Below are positions 1-12,300 of a stretch of DNA of 64,000 nucleotides, in pieces. The translations under genes and the position numbers were made by a program. Position 1 is the stretch's first letter; each line of letters opens with the position of its first letter. The stretch is from Oxytricha trifallax (lineage: Eukaryota; Ciliophora; Spirotrichea; Sporadotrichida; Oxytrichidae), in contig ARYC01000583.1 in the NCBI GenBank assembly GCA_000711775.1, positions 1 through 64,000 of the forward strand. Reading direction: 5' to 3'. A model generated the notes under the pieces. That model was given only the letters and a program-made list of their open reading frames with translations. It had not been told where the DNA came from and ran no database searches.

Positions 1-743
1 AACTATAAGTTTTACCTTGTTAGGTACGTCAATATTCAAATAGTTTTCAATACAGCTGCTTATGTTGACTGCATTTAATGCAGGTATATACATTGCTCTC
101 TCTTATAAGCATGCAATATACATACCATTTGCTGGTTGGTTCATTGACTCAAACCGCTTCTATCTCTTAAGTCTCTCATACTGCTCTATTTGTGAATAAA
201 GAGAGTTATTTTTTCTTTTAGCAGGTACAAGCTTTTAAGTTTCCTCATCTTTAATCAGGAATTCGCTTAGATGATGCTTTTGCATATGTCTCTTTACTTT
301 AGCTGAGTGAGTATAAGACTTCATGCAGTGAGTGCATTAATATCTACCTTCTTCTTTATCATGCTTGAAGTAGATCTTAGCTCTACCAGAGTGTACCTCT
401 TTGATGTGTCTCTTCAAGCTAGACTCAGTTGCGAAAAAATTTTAGCAGTCTTCACATTAAAATGTTTTAATTTTTTCTATTGGTTTCTGTTCCTTATCTT
501 CCTTCAATTTGGTTGCTGTTCCTTATCTTCCTCAACCAATTCAACTTATTCTTAAAATCCCATCTCAGCACTCTACTTCTTGTTTTAAACTTAAATTTTA
601 AATACCTCAGCTTCAAACTCTAGAGCTCTTAGCTCAACCTCATTTTCAATATAAATTACTTCTGGTTTCTTGTAGGAGCCAAAGTTGAGCAATGATTAAC
701 CTGTTCCAAGAGAAACTGCCTTACGATTTAAGTTGACCGCCAT
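1..743 (-). pseudogene. TBE A C2H2 zinc-finger(-kinase) protein, 5' part, frameshifted
   Basis: Reading minus from the ATG at 743, the protein starts MAVNLNRKAVSLGTGQSLLN and runs into a TGA near 507, at a small tandem duplication of the motif TTCCTTATCTTCCT (about 491-530). In a shifted frame it continues with two C2H2 zinc fingers, CEDC followed by H-x4-H and CTHC followed by HMQKHH (about 270-460). The coding stretch runs off the left edge before the protein-kinase part seen in TBE B. In TBEs this is the '57-kDa' ORF, of unknown role. The duplication and frameshift make it a pseudogene unless the break is an assembly error. Confidence 0.8.
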
Positions 744-1311
744 GTTTAAATTCAAATTTAAATTTCTATTATTAATAAGTAAAAACCTCACTGGCTATAC
801 TAACTTTGTATAGGAGCTGGCACTGCAACAACCATGGTTGATTCTTAGGTGTTAGACATCATATTTATACTTAGTTTATAACTATAATTTTTCTAATTTT
901 ATGCTAAATATTTTTAATTTTGGTACCAACTGAGAATAAATTCAGGTTGGTACTGTACCAATTAGGTTTTGAACCATTTTGGAACTTTTCCATTAAAACC
1001 TCATTAGTTTAAAACTAGGTACTAATTAAGTTTTGGTACTATTAAATTGGTACCAATTAAATTTAAAAGAATTTAGTACCGGTACTAATTAAATTTAAAC
1101 AAATTTAGTACTAATTTAATGGAACTAAATTGATAATAATGGAGCTTCATCTCTAAAGTTTGATACAGCTTCTGCCAGCTTTCTCCACGTATCCTTACCA
1201 GGTTGACCTCCTATAAGATGCCCATATTTAATACTACTAAGATTTTTAACAGTAGGATCCAGAACTCTATATATTAAAATTTGAAATTCAATAACAAGAG
1301 AAGGAACAAGG

Positions 1312-1942
1312 ATGGAATCTATAAATACTGCAATGAAGAGGGTTGAAGCTTAAGAAATGATCTCAAGATTTAGAAGCAAGGAAGATCTCTATCGATACCT
1401 CTCTTAGCATGGTAAGCATGTGACATATACTGAATCATATACTATAGTGGGTTTATTCCTTCCAACGATGGAAGGTACCAAAATTTCATTCTTAAAAGCT
1501 ATACTCTGCGATGAGAAGAAAGCCTTCAAAAACAGTGAAATAAAGTTGATAGATATACCAAACTACCCAGAGATTTCAGTCACTAATCTCTACGAGGATG
1601 CGATGAAAGATGAAGAGTTGGTAGTTTTCCTTCCTACCAAGAAACAACTCTCTAACAAGCTTCCAGAAAGGAGCTTCTTCTTTGGAGTTCTCGGCACTTT
1701 AAGAGAGAGTTATCTCAGAGAGATCATTGAAGAAGCTCACAAAAAACGCTACTCTATTTCTCCTGAAGATTAAAAGAAGCAAGCACACTAATAAGCGAGA
1801 CCTGGCTCGCTGAGCTTAAGAAGCACCCATTCCTCTCTAGTAATCTTTGATTCATAACTTTGTAGGGAAACCTGGAACTGGTATATTCCTAATGAAAGAG
1901 CATGCGAAGGTTCACAGAGAGAGAAAGTCATAGACTATTTAT
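1312..1942 (+). pseudogene. TBE A 22-kDa protein, C-terminus frameshifted
   Basis: From the ATG at 1312 the frame is open (TAA/TAG as Gln) and starts MESINTAMKRVEAQEMISRF, with the conserved block IDIPNYPEISVTNLYEDAMK and the segment FFFGVLGTL. It is clearly homologous to the plus-strand ORF at 8918-9500 in TBE B. After the shared AHKKRYSISPE motif (about 1738-1768) the frame is lost relative to TBE B; the matching sequence (ETWLAEL, HPFLS) continues in another frame. The 22-kDa ORF is a standard TBE gene whose function is unknown. I treat this copy as inactivated. Confidence 0.85.
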
Positions 1943-2097
1943 GAAGTGAGCAAAAGACTTTATAAAGATGTCTAAAAGCTAGAAGAAATGAACATAGATG
2001 CAGGAGCTGGCACAAAGAGAAGAAATATGGGTCCAAGCAAGCCTTAAGAAGAGGAGAAGAAAGAGAAGCCAAACCCCTTTATGGGCCAATTTAATAT

Positions 2098-3163
2098 GTG
2101 AATATATTCATTCGTTTAAATCTAAAACTTATTTATAAACATTCATTCTTCCTTCTCTCGCACAAACTGTTGTCTTATCTACGCTTACTCTCTTACAGCT
2201 GCTTTGAATCAATCTACTGTATCGATAGGCAAGTCATGCACAAGATGATACAGCAGCAGCTTCTTGTAGTGAGTCTTGATTTAACTCCAATAGAATTCTA
2301 TTCCATTAAATTAAGGACTATAAGGAACGTTATAAACAGGAGTTATATTTAGGTCTTCATAAGCTTTCTTAGACACCTTAGTCTTATGAACTGAAAGGTT
2401 ATCAACAAACAGGATGATCTCTTGGTTGCTATACTTCTCTCTGAGCTTATGTAGGAACTCTATATACTACTCTCGCTTAATAGAGCGAGGGTGAATAACA
2501 TAACTCTCTAAGCCTGAATCTTCACTTATACCAGCTAAAATTGCATGGGTAACTACCTTCACTTTTTAATAATAAACTTCTATATTATCATACTTCTTAT
2601 ACCAAGACTTATTAATAAAAGTGTTGAAAGTAAACACAGCTTCATCGGCATGTATGAACTTGATGTTATTAGCAATAGCTCTCTGCATTTAATCATATAT
2701 ATGTTTAAATTATTACTAAAAAATGGCACTGTAAAATCAATCACTCTCTTCACTCTGTTGACAGTCTTGAAAGTAATACCATTTCTTCTATAAATGTTGG
2801 CTATAGTCTAAGGAGAGATACGCATATCAGGAAACTTGCGATGAAACATTACAGCTCGCTAGTCTAGAGCAAAGTGTGCCCAATACTTTAAAGTCTTAGA
2901 GTCACAGAGGTAGTCAATATGATGCTATGAGAACTTTTATTTTCTAGCAGGATGCTTTCAAGTACCAGAATTAAATGCTAAACAGCTAACATGCAGTGAT
3001 ACCTAACAGTAGAGGCACTCTTGTGTAAGAGCTTTGCAATAGCTGCATAATTCAATACTAGTTTGACTTAATCTATATTAATACTCGTACCATACCTAAG
3101 CTGAAGCAGTAAATCTAAATATTTATAATCATAAATAGACCCTAAATTTCGCTAATTTCTATT
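2098..3163 (-). pseudogene. TBE A transposase (DDE superfamily), no start codon
   Basis: On minus the sequence encodes an N-terminal helix-turn-helix-like part (about 2940-3160), then HADEAVFTFN (about 2620-2660), FVDNLSVH (about 2385-2410) and YSPQFNGIEFYW (about 2280-2320). These supply the D, D and E of an IS630/Tc1-like DDE catalytic triad. The position matching the ATG of TBE B (ATGCGAGG) reads TTAGCGAAA here, so the start is lost, and the frame shifts at least once near 2930. In stichotrichs the TBE transposase takes part in genome rearrangement, but this copy looks inactive. Confidence 0.85.
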
Positions 3164-3271
3164 TCTCATATTGCAAATAGACCTAATTTCTCTACTAACC
3201 CCAATAAGACCCCAACTATACCCTACAAATCAAAGCACTTATAAACCTCACTAAGGGGTTTTGGGGCTTTG

Positions 3272-3339
3272 ATTGTACTTTATAAATTATTAATAATTTC
3301 TTCAAAGTCATTATTAAATCTATTAATAAATCTAAAAAA
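3272..3339. other. Short spacer between TBE A and hutI
   Basis: Only 68 bp separate the TBE A terminus from the hutI ATG at 3340. It starts with the presumed target duplication ATT and is otherwise AT-rich. The hutI 5' flank, and so the end of its nanochromosome, is probably interrupted by or adjacent to the transposon. Confidence 0.6.
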
Positions 3340-5702
3340 ATGATTCGTAAATCTTCAATCAAAGCTTTTTCAATACTTGCTAATGCAGGATCTCTTCATG
3401 ATCCTAATGTCGCTATAAAACTTATCAATATAAAATCACTAATAGGGTATGACTTCAACGATAACTTATAGAGTTACAAAAATTGTGAGATGCTGATATA
3501 AAATGGAAAAATAGCATAAATCGGATAGAATTTGAATGAAAAGCAAAATTTAATTGAATATGGATAATTGCATGTTTTAGATGCAAACTTTGGAATGATT
3601 ACACCTGGCTTTATAGATCCCCACACACATATTTTCCCACCAAAGGATAGATCAAACGAGTTTTCGGAGAGGGGGAGTTTCCTGCCCAGTTTATTGAGAA
3701 AAAAAAATTTCTTAGGGAAGTTTCCTGGCAAGTAAATTTTTTCCTCATTTTTATTTTTGTTGTTATTATTTCTAACAACTAGAAAATACATATATATTTG
3801 ACATACATGAGATTGAAGATGTAATAAGTTAATTTCTGCTGAGTTTTTACGAGATTCTCTCTATAAACTTTATTTTTTCTTTACAAATGCATTTTAATTT
3901 ATAGTGCAAATGATAACTTTAATTTAAGTTTCCTAATATAAGTTTAACTAACATTATTCTTATTATTGCTGAAATACAAAAGAATAGGAAATTGTAAAAA
4001 TCAAAAATACAAAAAACTGCTGAATAATTGATAGTTTTAATATATTTACAATTAAGAGCATAATATGTCCAAAAAACCAGAGATTTTTTTACATATATTG
4101 TTCATAGTATACTAACTGTTATATTTATTTTTTTTGAAAATATTAATATTTATATAGTTTTTCTCAAATAGTTCTATTTGAGCGGAGCAAGTATGTAGTA
4201 TTATGAACAATGCATTATGCGATGTTTTATTTTCTAGCGCGTTTCATGCATTTAATATTTCTTCTATATATAAAATACTCTGAATTGATATATTCTGCCT
4301 TCAGCTCGTAATTTCACAAGTTATATGATCTTCACTTTCATCATTAAGTTTAATTTGTATCCTAAAAGCAAAAAGTAAGCATAAATCAAAGAAAAATTAG
4401 AGCAAAGAGCATTACATTGCTTTAAAGTTCAATTGTTAATTGAGATTTTTCAGAACCATTTTTACTAATAATAATGTAATTACTTTCTGTTTTAATTTGA
4501 GAAATTGATAATTTTTGATTTTCAAAAAATTCATATACAAAAGTAACACCATAAAACTAATTGACCCTAATTTTTTAAGACAGTTAATGATGTTTGATAA
4601 ATCTCTTAAGAAAATATTAAATTAAAAAAATTATTTATATAAAATTTTGTGAAAAATTATGAAATTACATATAATAAAATTTACTTGCCAGGGAACTTCT
4701 CCCCACCCCGAGTTTTCTATGAGAGTAAATAAAACATATTAGGAAATTGCGGAAGCAGGTGGAGGAATATTAAGTTCAGTTAGAGCATGTAGAGAAGCTA
4801 GTTTTGATGAAATTTATGAGAGAAATATGCAAAGCGTCAAAAGATTTATTTAATAAGGTACAACGACTGTAGAAATAAAGAGCGGATACGGACTAGATAC
4901 TGAAAGTGAAATTAAACAACTAAAAGTCATTTAAAAACTGAAGCGAAAATTCGCAGATTAAATAGAAATAGTACCAACCTTTCTCGGTGCTCATGCGTTT
5001 CCTCCTGAATTCAAGAATGATAAAGATAAGTACATCGATTTAATGTGCAATGAGATGATACCAGAAGTAGCAAAACTTCAAATAGCAGAGTATTGCGATG
5101 TTTTTTGTGAGAATGGGTATTTTTCAGCAGAGCAGGCAGAAAGAATATTAGTGTGTGCGAATGAACATGGAATGAAGATACGCATGCATGCGGATGAATT
5201 TGAAGACTCCCGAGCAGCTGAATTAGCAGGCAAGCTTAAGGCTCATTCCGCAGACCACTTAATGGCTGTCTCAGATAAGGGCATATAAGCTTTAGCTGAA
5301 AATAAAGTAGTTGCAACTATGCTTCCTGGAACAACCATATTCTTAGGGAAGAACTCCTTTGCTCCTGCAAGAAAGCTTATAAATGCTGGATGCAGAGTAG
5401 CACTAGCTACGGATTAAAACCCAGGGTCATCAAACTTCAACTCTTAGCCTATGATGATGAATTTTAGTATGAGCTATGGAAAAATGACTCTAGAAGAAGC
5501 TTTCAAAGGAGTAACAAGAAATGCTGCGATTGCACTTGGTAGACATGACCAAGGTATAGTAGATATTGGGGCTCAAGCAGACCTTATAATTTGGAACGGA
5601 ATAGATAGTTTAGCCCAGATACCATATTATCATTATGAAAGCACATAATTTATTTCACACATTATTAAGAGGGGTCTGGTTCATGAATACTCAAGGATTT
5701 GA
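3340..5702 (+). CDS. hutI: Imidazolonepropionase (two MDSs around a 1.05-kb IES)
   Basis: Catalyses imidazolone-5-propionate + water to N-formimino-L-glutamate, the third step of histidine degradation; it is a metal-dependent amidohydrolase. Visible motifs: FIDPHTHIF metal ligands near residue 90; NEFSMR plus AEAGGGI substrate-loop region; [18 protein letters not shown] and AHSADHL histidines; ATDQNPGS with the late catalytic Asp. After removal of IES 3657-4708 the frame runs from ATG 3340 to TGA 5700-5702, about 435 codons. That is slightly longer than the bacterial enzyme because of an N-terminal [19 protein letters not shown], which is basic, Ser-rich and could be a mitochondrial targeting sequence (inference). 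It lies about 0.6 kb upstream of hutU on the same strand. Confidence 0.95.
3657..4708. other. IES in hutI, 1,052 bp, pointer CGAGTTTTC
   Basis: The 9-bp repeat CGAGTTTTC occurs at 3657-3665 and 4709-4717. Joining across it gives [11 protein letters not shown], which matches the imidazolonepropionase family. The segment is AT-rich, without a convincing gene, and has imperfect inverted ends (see the separate repeat entry). It also holds the perfect hairpin CTCAAATAG-tt-CTATTTGAG at about 4165-4184, and an inverted pair around TTGTTCATAGTATAC (4099) and GTATTATGAACAA (4197). Confidence 0.95.
3663..4708. repeat. Imperfect terminal inverted repeats, MITE-like, nearly filling the hutI IES
   Basis: Near the left end AAGTTTCCTGGCAAGTAAAT (about 3718-3737) is the near-exact reverse complement of ATTTACTTGCCAGGGAACTT near the right end (about 4679-4698). 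Outside these, GGGGGAGTTTCCTG (left) mirrors the G-rich complement of the right edge. The arms lie within about 60 bp of the pointers, so this IES looks like a non-autonomous transposon with worn ends. Ends with the motif GGGGAGAGTTTCCT recur at 33992. Confidence 0.7.
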
Positions 5703-6319
5703 TTTAAAATGTAATAAGATTGTTAATTTCATAATAATATATTGGCCAATTAGTAATATAATAAAAATAATATAAAATAATATTTTATAAATTCTAATTA
5801 ATTTTTATGAGCCTTAAAAAAAGCTAATTTCACTCCCAAAAAAGTAAAACTTTTAAATTATTCATCTTTAAATTTAATTCAATATATTGATGATTAGAAA
5901 GGCAATATATATTAAAAAATAATCGGCTATAAATTTTAATTCCTTTTGAATTTAAAAAAGATTAAATTCTTTAATTTTATTAAGATTTCCCAAATATTAT
6001 TAAATATTTCATAGTTTCATGGTAATTCAAAGAATATTTAAGATAAATTAAAAGAATTATAATTTGACATTTAAATATATTTACTTATTAATACAAAAAG
6101 ATATTTTTTTCTTCTGAGTCATTTTATAATTCGAAGGAATCTTGAGCTTTTTATAATCAGGGCAATATTTTTGAATAAAATTTAAATTTTATATAATTGA
6201 TTATTTCTAAGAAATAAAATTCAATAAAATGATTTAAATAATAAATTGTTTTTTCGATTATAAAGAGCAATATTTTCTTACATATTAGTATTATAATTAA
6301 TAAATAACTCTAGAAACTT
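5703..6319. other. hutI-hutU intergenic region
   Basis: About 620 bp of strongly AT-rich DNA. I see no MDS-like coding block, RNA gene or telomere-like repeat. It would hold the hutI 3' UTR and the hutU promoter if both genes share one nanochromosome, or a chromosome boundary if not. Confidence 0.5.
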
Positions 6320-9300
6320 ATGTTAAGATATACAAGAAGGTTATATTCCTAGGCCAACCAACAGAGATAAACTTATTTTATACTTAAATCCATATTTATC
6401 ATAAAAATAAGCATATAAATATTTTACTCTAAAGTCCTGAATGAAATTACTAAGGCAGTTCAATTTGATTCTTAAAATAGAATTGCAAACATTCCAGACC
6501 GTCCAAAACTAGAGCCCTCTTTCGATCACGCTCCAAAGCGCTATCACACTTTGACAGAAGAACAAAAGGATCTGGCCATTAAGAATCATTTGAAGTATTT
6601 CGTGAAGAGCCTTCATCCACAACTCTCTAAAATCTTCAGAGAAGAGCTTGAGGAATATGGGCATATCTACATGTTCAATTACATGCCCAAGCATAGCTTA
6701 GAGGCCATACCCTTCGACTTAATACCTGGGAGGACTCAAAACCCCAAAACCCCTGAAGTTGTTTGATTGAGTTTTTGATTGATGAAAGTAGACTATTAAC
6801 GCATGCTTTATTAGGGTTTTTGATAGGGTTTATGTAGGGGTTTATGGTTACAATGTAATATAAATTAGTTTGTAATGCAAGTGTTTTATTTTTATTATTC
6901 ACTCAAACAGTACTTTAGCATCATGAGGCAGCTTTCTAAATTTTATCTCTCCTATCCAACTTATAATTTAGTCTATTGTATGGTCAGCTCTGTGATTTGG
7001 CTTAATAATTATCTAGTCAGCCATGTCTTTTCATTCTACCTTTTATCTTATTCTAGTCTAGATATTGCTGTATTCTCTGTTTTGAATCTTTCTCTCTTTT
7101 GCAGCTATAGTAATCATTTCATTCCATATCGCATTCACAAATAATTGCTGCTAGAGCCCATATATCCCACTTAAAATCACCATCTCTCCAGTCCTCTCTT
7201 TCTGGAAAGTATCCAGGAGTACCATACACGTTGCCAAGTCCTGAAGCTTCAACTCTCTATGATGCTTTGAAATCTATTATTACTACTCTGAGAGGTGAAA
7301 AGTCAAGCATTATATTCTCAGGCTTCAAATCTCTATGAACATATCCAAGAGTGTACAGCTCCTCAATGCCTTTGCAAACATTTGTAAGAATAAGAGGTAA
7401 GTACTTTGGTATCCTTTAATCTTAAATGTAGTCTCTTAATGTCATTTAATATAGAGGAAGAAGAAAAGCTACATGATCTTGAGGCAAGCAGAATAGCATC
7501 GAGCTTTATTATAAATCTGCCCTATCTATCTCTTAACTTCGTAAGTGCTTGGTATTCATTTACGAATTCCATTTGATACTTGTCATCGCATTTGAAGTAG
7601 TTGAACGGATATATCTTGTATGCGAACTACTTATCTGTTATAACTTTATTTTGAAATTTATCCTCAAGGATAAGATAACTTTCTTTACACTCTTTAAGGT
7701 CAATTATATTCAATATTTGGAAGTTTAAGTGCATGCATCTTAAGAGTGATTTTTACTATCTCTGAGGCTGGGAGGTTTCTTTACTGCTTTAATAAGCTTA
7801 TTTTCTTTCTTAACTCTTTGTTCCAAGGATTCTAAAGGGTCTCTTGGCTTTCTTTTTTGAAGGAAGACCTCACCAGTTTCTGGATCTATTAATTCAAACT
7901 TCTTGCCATGATAGTTTTATAGATGAACTTTTAGGTTCCTTTAATGATTGTATTATTTATTGCAGTAAGGGCAGTATTATTTTCCATCTTTCTTATCATG
8001 CTTAAGATAGAATTTGGGCTTGTTAGAATGCTGCTCTAAGATATGACGCTTAAGAGCAGATTTAAAAGTGAAGTCCTTCTCACACTCTTCACATAAATGC
8101 AATGCTTTTATTTCTATTTTCTCTTCCTCCTCTTCAACCATTTTCATTGGAACTTCGCATTAAATTTCTTAGCTCTGCATTTCTATTTAATAACTGAATT
8201 GCTATTCAAAGTCTGATATCTAAAGTTAGAAAATTTCAGGTTCGTACTAGGTAGAGGCATCGCAAGTCTCAACTTTCTTTTGATTCATGAAAGAAAGTTT
8301 TTGCTGGCTAATGCCAAGCAATGCCGCTTTTCTAAGTAAGTTACCGCTCATTTTATAAATACTATTAACAATTATACAAGCTATTTAAATTCTACCTTTA
8401 TACAAGAGTAAGAGCATATTCTGAAAGGTTTAGAGAGGTTTAATGAGAACACAGTACGAGACATTAGTTTTATATTTCTTATATTTAGTGATAATTTATA
8501 AACTAATTCATCCATTTTATTCATTAAAATGCACCTAAATGTGTTTTGTGAAGTTAGGTGGTGCTCCTAAAGCTGTTCTTGTAAATTTAGGAGGGGAGAT
8601 TTTAAAATTCAATTTTTTTAATGCACCTCCTAATACGGTTTTGAACTTTAATATAGCCACCTAATTAAGTTTTAAATAAATTAGGAGCACCACCTAATTA
8701 AATTAATTATTATTAGGAGCAATTTAATGGAGAAAGTTTGATAAAAATGGAAGTTCAAACTTTGAAACTTGGAGAAAGTTTTTCCATCTTTCTCTTACTA
8801 TCTTATTCAGGTTGACCTCCAGTTGGATCTCTCTATTTAGGAGTAAAATTTTAGTAAGTTTAGAATGGATATCCATAATTTTAAATTTCATAAACATTTA
8901 TAGAAAGTGGAAGCAAGATGGAGTCTATGAATGATGCAATGAAGAGAATACAATCTCAAGAATTGATAGGAAAATTTCGAAGTAAGGAGGACCTCTATAG
9001 ATATTTGGTATAGCAAGGTAAGCTTTTATCAAATGCTAATATATTAACCATAGTTGGATTGTTCTTGCCAACTCAGGAAGGAACAAAATATAATTCTTAA
9101 AAGCCTTACTAAGTGAAGAGAAAAAAGCTTTTAAGACCAATGAAATAAAGATGATTGAGATACCTAACTACCCTGAAATCTCAGTGACAAATCTCTATGA
9201 TGATGAGATGAGTGATCCAGATGTCGCTCTGTACCTACCATCAAAGTTACAACTCTCAAATAAGTTACCAGAGAGAAACTTATTCTTTGGAGTTCTTGGA

Positions 9301-12300
9301 ACTCTTAAACCAGAGTACTTAAGTGAAGTAATTTAAGAAGCTCATAAGAAACGCTACAGCATCTCTCCTGAAGAGAAAGAGAAGCAGGGGATCAAAATCA
9401 GTGACTCATGGCTGTAGGAACTGCAGAAGCATCCATTCATCTCATGTAAGCATAGACTTCTAACTTTATAGAAAAACCTGGTACTGCTATATACTTGATG
9501 AAAGAGCGCAGCAAATTAAACAGAGAGAGAAAGTCTCAAGTAAAACATGAATTGAGTAAGAGACTCATCAAAGATTTATAAAAGCCAGAAGAGATGAACA
9601 TAGATGCAGGAGCTGCACTAAGAGAAGAAACATAGGCCCAAGCAAGCCCTAAGAGGAAGAAAAGAAAGAGAAGCCAAATCCCTTTACGGGCAAATTTAAT
9701 ATGTGAACTTATTCATTCATTTAAATCTAAAACTTATTTATAAACACAAAATCTCCCTTCTCTTGCGCATACTTTTGCTTTATCATCGCTGACTCTTTTA
9801 GCAGCACTCTTAATAAAATCTACTGTATCTATCTTCAGATCGTGTATCAGATGATAGAGCAGAAGTTTCTTGTAGTGGCCTTTTAATAGGCCCCAATATA
9901 GTTCAATTCCATTGAATTGAGGGCTATAAGGAACATTAAATACAGTGTTATGTTTAGCCTTTCACATTCTCTCCTTGAGTCTTTAGTTTTATGAACTGAT
10001 AAGTTATCAACAAACAGGATAATTTCTAATTCAGCATACTTATCTCTTAGCTATTGCAAAAATTTAATATATTATTCAGTCTTAATAGAGCGAGGGTGGA
10101 TAACATAAGTCTCAAGCCCACTATCTTCACTGATTCCACCAAGGATTGCATGAGTTGATACCTTAACCTTTTGATCATAAACTTCTATGTTGCTGTACCT
10201 CTCATACCAAGACCTCGATATGAAGGTATTAAACGTGAATACTGCCTCATCAGCATGTATGAACTTTATATTATGCTCTTAAGCCCTCTGCATTTAATCG
10301 AATATATAATTTAAATAATCCTTATAAAATGGAACATTAAAATCAATCACTTCTTAATGCGATTGACTGTCTTGTAAGATATACCATTCTTTTTATAGAT
10401 ATTAGCTATGGATTATGCAGAGATGTGTAGCTCAGGAAATTGGCGATGAAACATCACAGCCCTCTAAGCCAGAGAGAAATGAGCCCAGTATTTTAGAGTC
10501 TTATCATTAATAAGATAATCGATATGATACTACTAGAATTTTAAAGGTCTTTTAGGCTTAGAATTAAGATGCTATCTCTTTAAATTCAATGCTAATAGAC
10601 AGTGTGACCTAACAGTAGCAGGAGATTTATGGAGCAGTCTTGCAATAGATGTGTAATTTAGAATAGGTCTGAGTTGATCACTATAATCATTACATCCATA
10701 ACGCAACTTAAACAATAAATCTATATATTCACTGTCATAAACTGATCCCAAACCTCGCATATGCTCACTTAAATTACTGATATTTAAACCATTAACCCCT
10801 ACATAAACCCTATTAAAACCCTAATAAAGCATGCGTTAATAGTCTACTTTCATCAATCAAAAACTCAATCAAACAACTTCAGGGGTTTTGGGGTTTTGAC
10901 TGTTGAAGCTAGAGCAATGCAACATATGATCTTGAATAACTTAGATCCTAGAGTGGCTTAATTCCCTCAGGAGTTAATTTACAAATATGTATAATCTTTG
11001 GTTAATTTCCTGGTTTTAAAACATTTAGTTAATTACCTATGGAAGTAATGGTTCAGTTTTCTCTAACTGGGGATAATTCCATATTACACTAAAGTTCTTA
11101 TAACAAATGAACGAAAACTAATGCTTACATATGAACAGTGGGCATCCCACAGGACTATGGCCTAAGTTAAGTACCAGCTCACCTATGGCTGTAATTTCTA
11201 ATGGTATGATGATCCCCATCTTTTCTGATAACGATAATTACAATAACTTATATGCCCTTGGAGTCTCCATGTATGGATAGATGACTGCAGGATCATGGAT
11301 GTAAATTATAATAATAACTTAAAATTTTCCATTCTTTTTATGAGAAGTTTATATTGGGCCTCAGGGTATTATTCACGGAACAGCAATCACTGTTGCTTAA
11401 GCAGCGAAACTGCAGGATCCAGAGAATCCAACATTAAAAGGAAAATTATTTGTCACATCTGGATTAGGTGGAATGTCAGGCGCTTAACCTAAAGCCACTA
11501 CTATTGGAGGTGGTATTTGTGTAGTTGCCGAGGTTAATGGAAAAGCACTTATCAAAAGATGCGATAAATTTCATATTTTATGTATAAAAGTTATGAATAC
11601 TTGCAAATTATATTATAAATATAAAAGACACGAATAAGGTTATCTGGATGAGAAATTCACAGACCTAGATTTATTGATGGATAGAATAAGAAAAGCTAAG
11701 AAAAATCAGGAAGCAGTATCTTTAGGTTATATTGGAAATGTAGTTGATCTCTGGGAGAAGTTAGCAGACACTCCTGATATCAAAGTAGAGCTTGGTTCAG
11801 ATTAAAGTTCCCTACACAATCCATTTGGAGGTGGCTACTATCCTCAAGGCTTGAGTCTAGAAGAATCCAACAAGATGATTGTGTAGGACCCATAACACTT
11901 CAAAGATGAAATGCAAAGGTCACTAAAAAGACAAGTCACTGCCATTAATAAAATAGTTGAAAAGTCAAACATGTACTTCTTCGATTACGGCAATGCATTC
12001 CTCTATGAGGCTGAGCTAGCTGGAGCTAACGTTAAGACTGCAGATGGTAAACCAAGATACAAGTCTTATATTGAGGATATTCTTGGACCAGAATATTTTG
12101 ACTGTGGCTTTGGGCCTTATCGTTGGGTTTGCACCTCAGGAAATCCAGAAGAGTTAGCAATAACTGATAAAATAGCTCATTAAGTTCTTGAGGATCAACT
12201 AGCTGCTGCTGAAAAAGAAATTCACACGCAAATCATCAGCAATATTATTTGGATTAGAGATGCATAGAAAAATAAAATGACAGTAGGGTCGCAAGCCAGA

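Larger units (their letters stand above)
1..3271. mobile_element. TBE transposon A, partial (left end outside window), decayed
   Basis: The order of parts matches the complete TBE at 6737-10898: a zinc-finger protein on minus, then the 22-kDa ORF on plus, then the transposase on minus, then a terminal repeat. The right end is a degenerate telomere-like GGGGTTTTGGGGCTTTG finishing at 3271. The next bases, ATT (3272-3274), fit the ANT target duplication known for TBEs, but the left copy is outside the window. All three genes carry frame or start damage, and the telomere repeat has a substitution, so this is an older copy than TBE B. TBEs are germline-limited DNA transposons removed during macronuclear development. 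Confidence 0.9.
6737..10898. mobile_element. Complete TBE transposon B (4,162 bp) inside hutU
   Basis: The ends are CAAAACCCCAAAACCCC (left) and its complement (right). They are flanked by ACT at 6734-6736 and 10899-10901, fitting the ANT 3-bp target duplication of TBEs. Removing the element plus one ACT joins GGG AGG ACT to GTT GAA GCT, restoring urocanase residues GRTVEARAM exactly. Content: zinc-finger/kinase gene (minus), 22-kDa gene (plus), transposase (minus). The size and telomere-like tips match the roughly 4.1-kb telomere-bearing elements of Oxytricha. Confidence 0.97.

Noticed and set aside
11301..11492. Short ORF at 11295-11492
   Set aside because: It is a shadow frame of hutU across an intron; the conserved frame is different.
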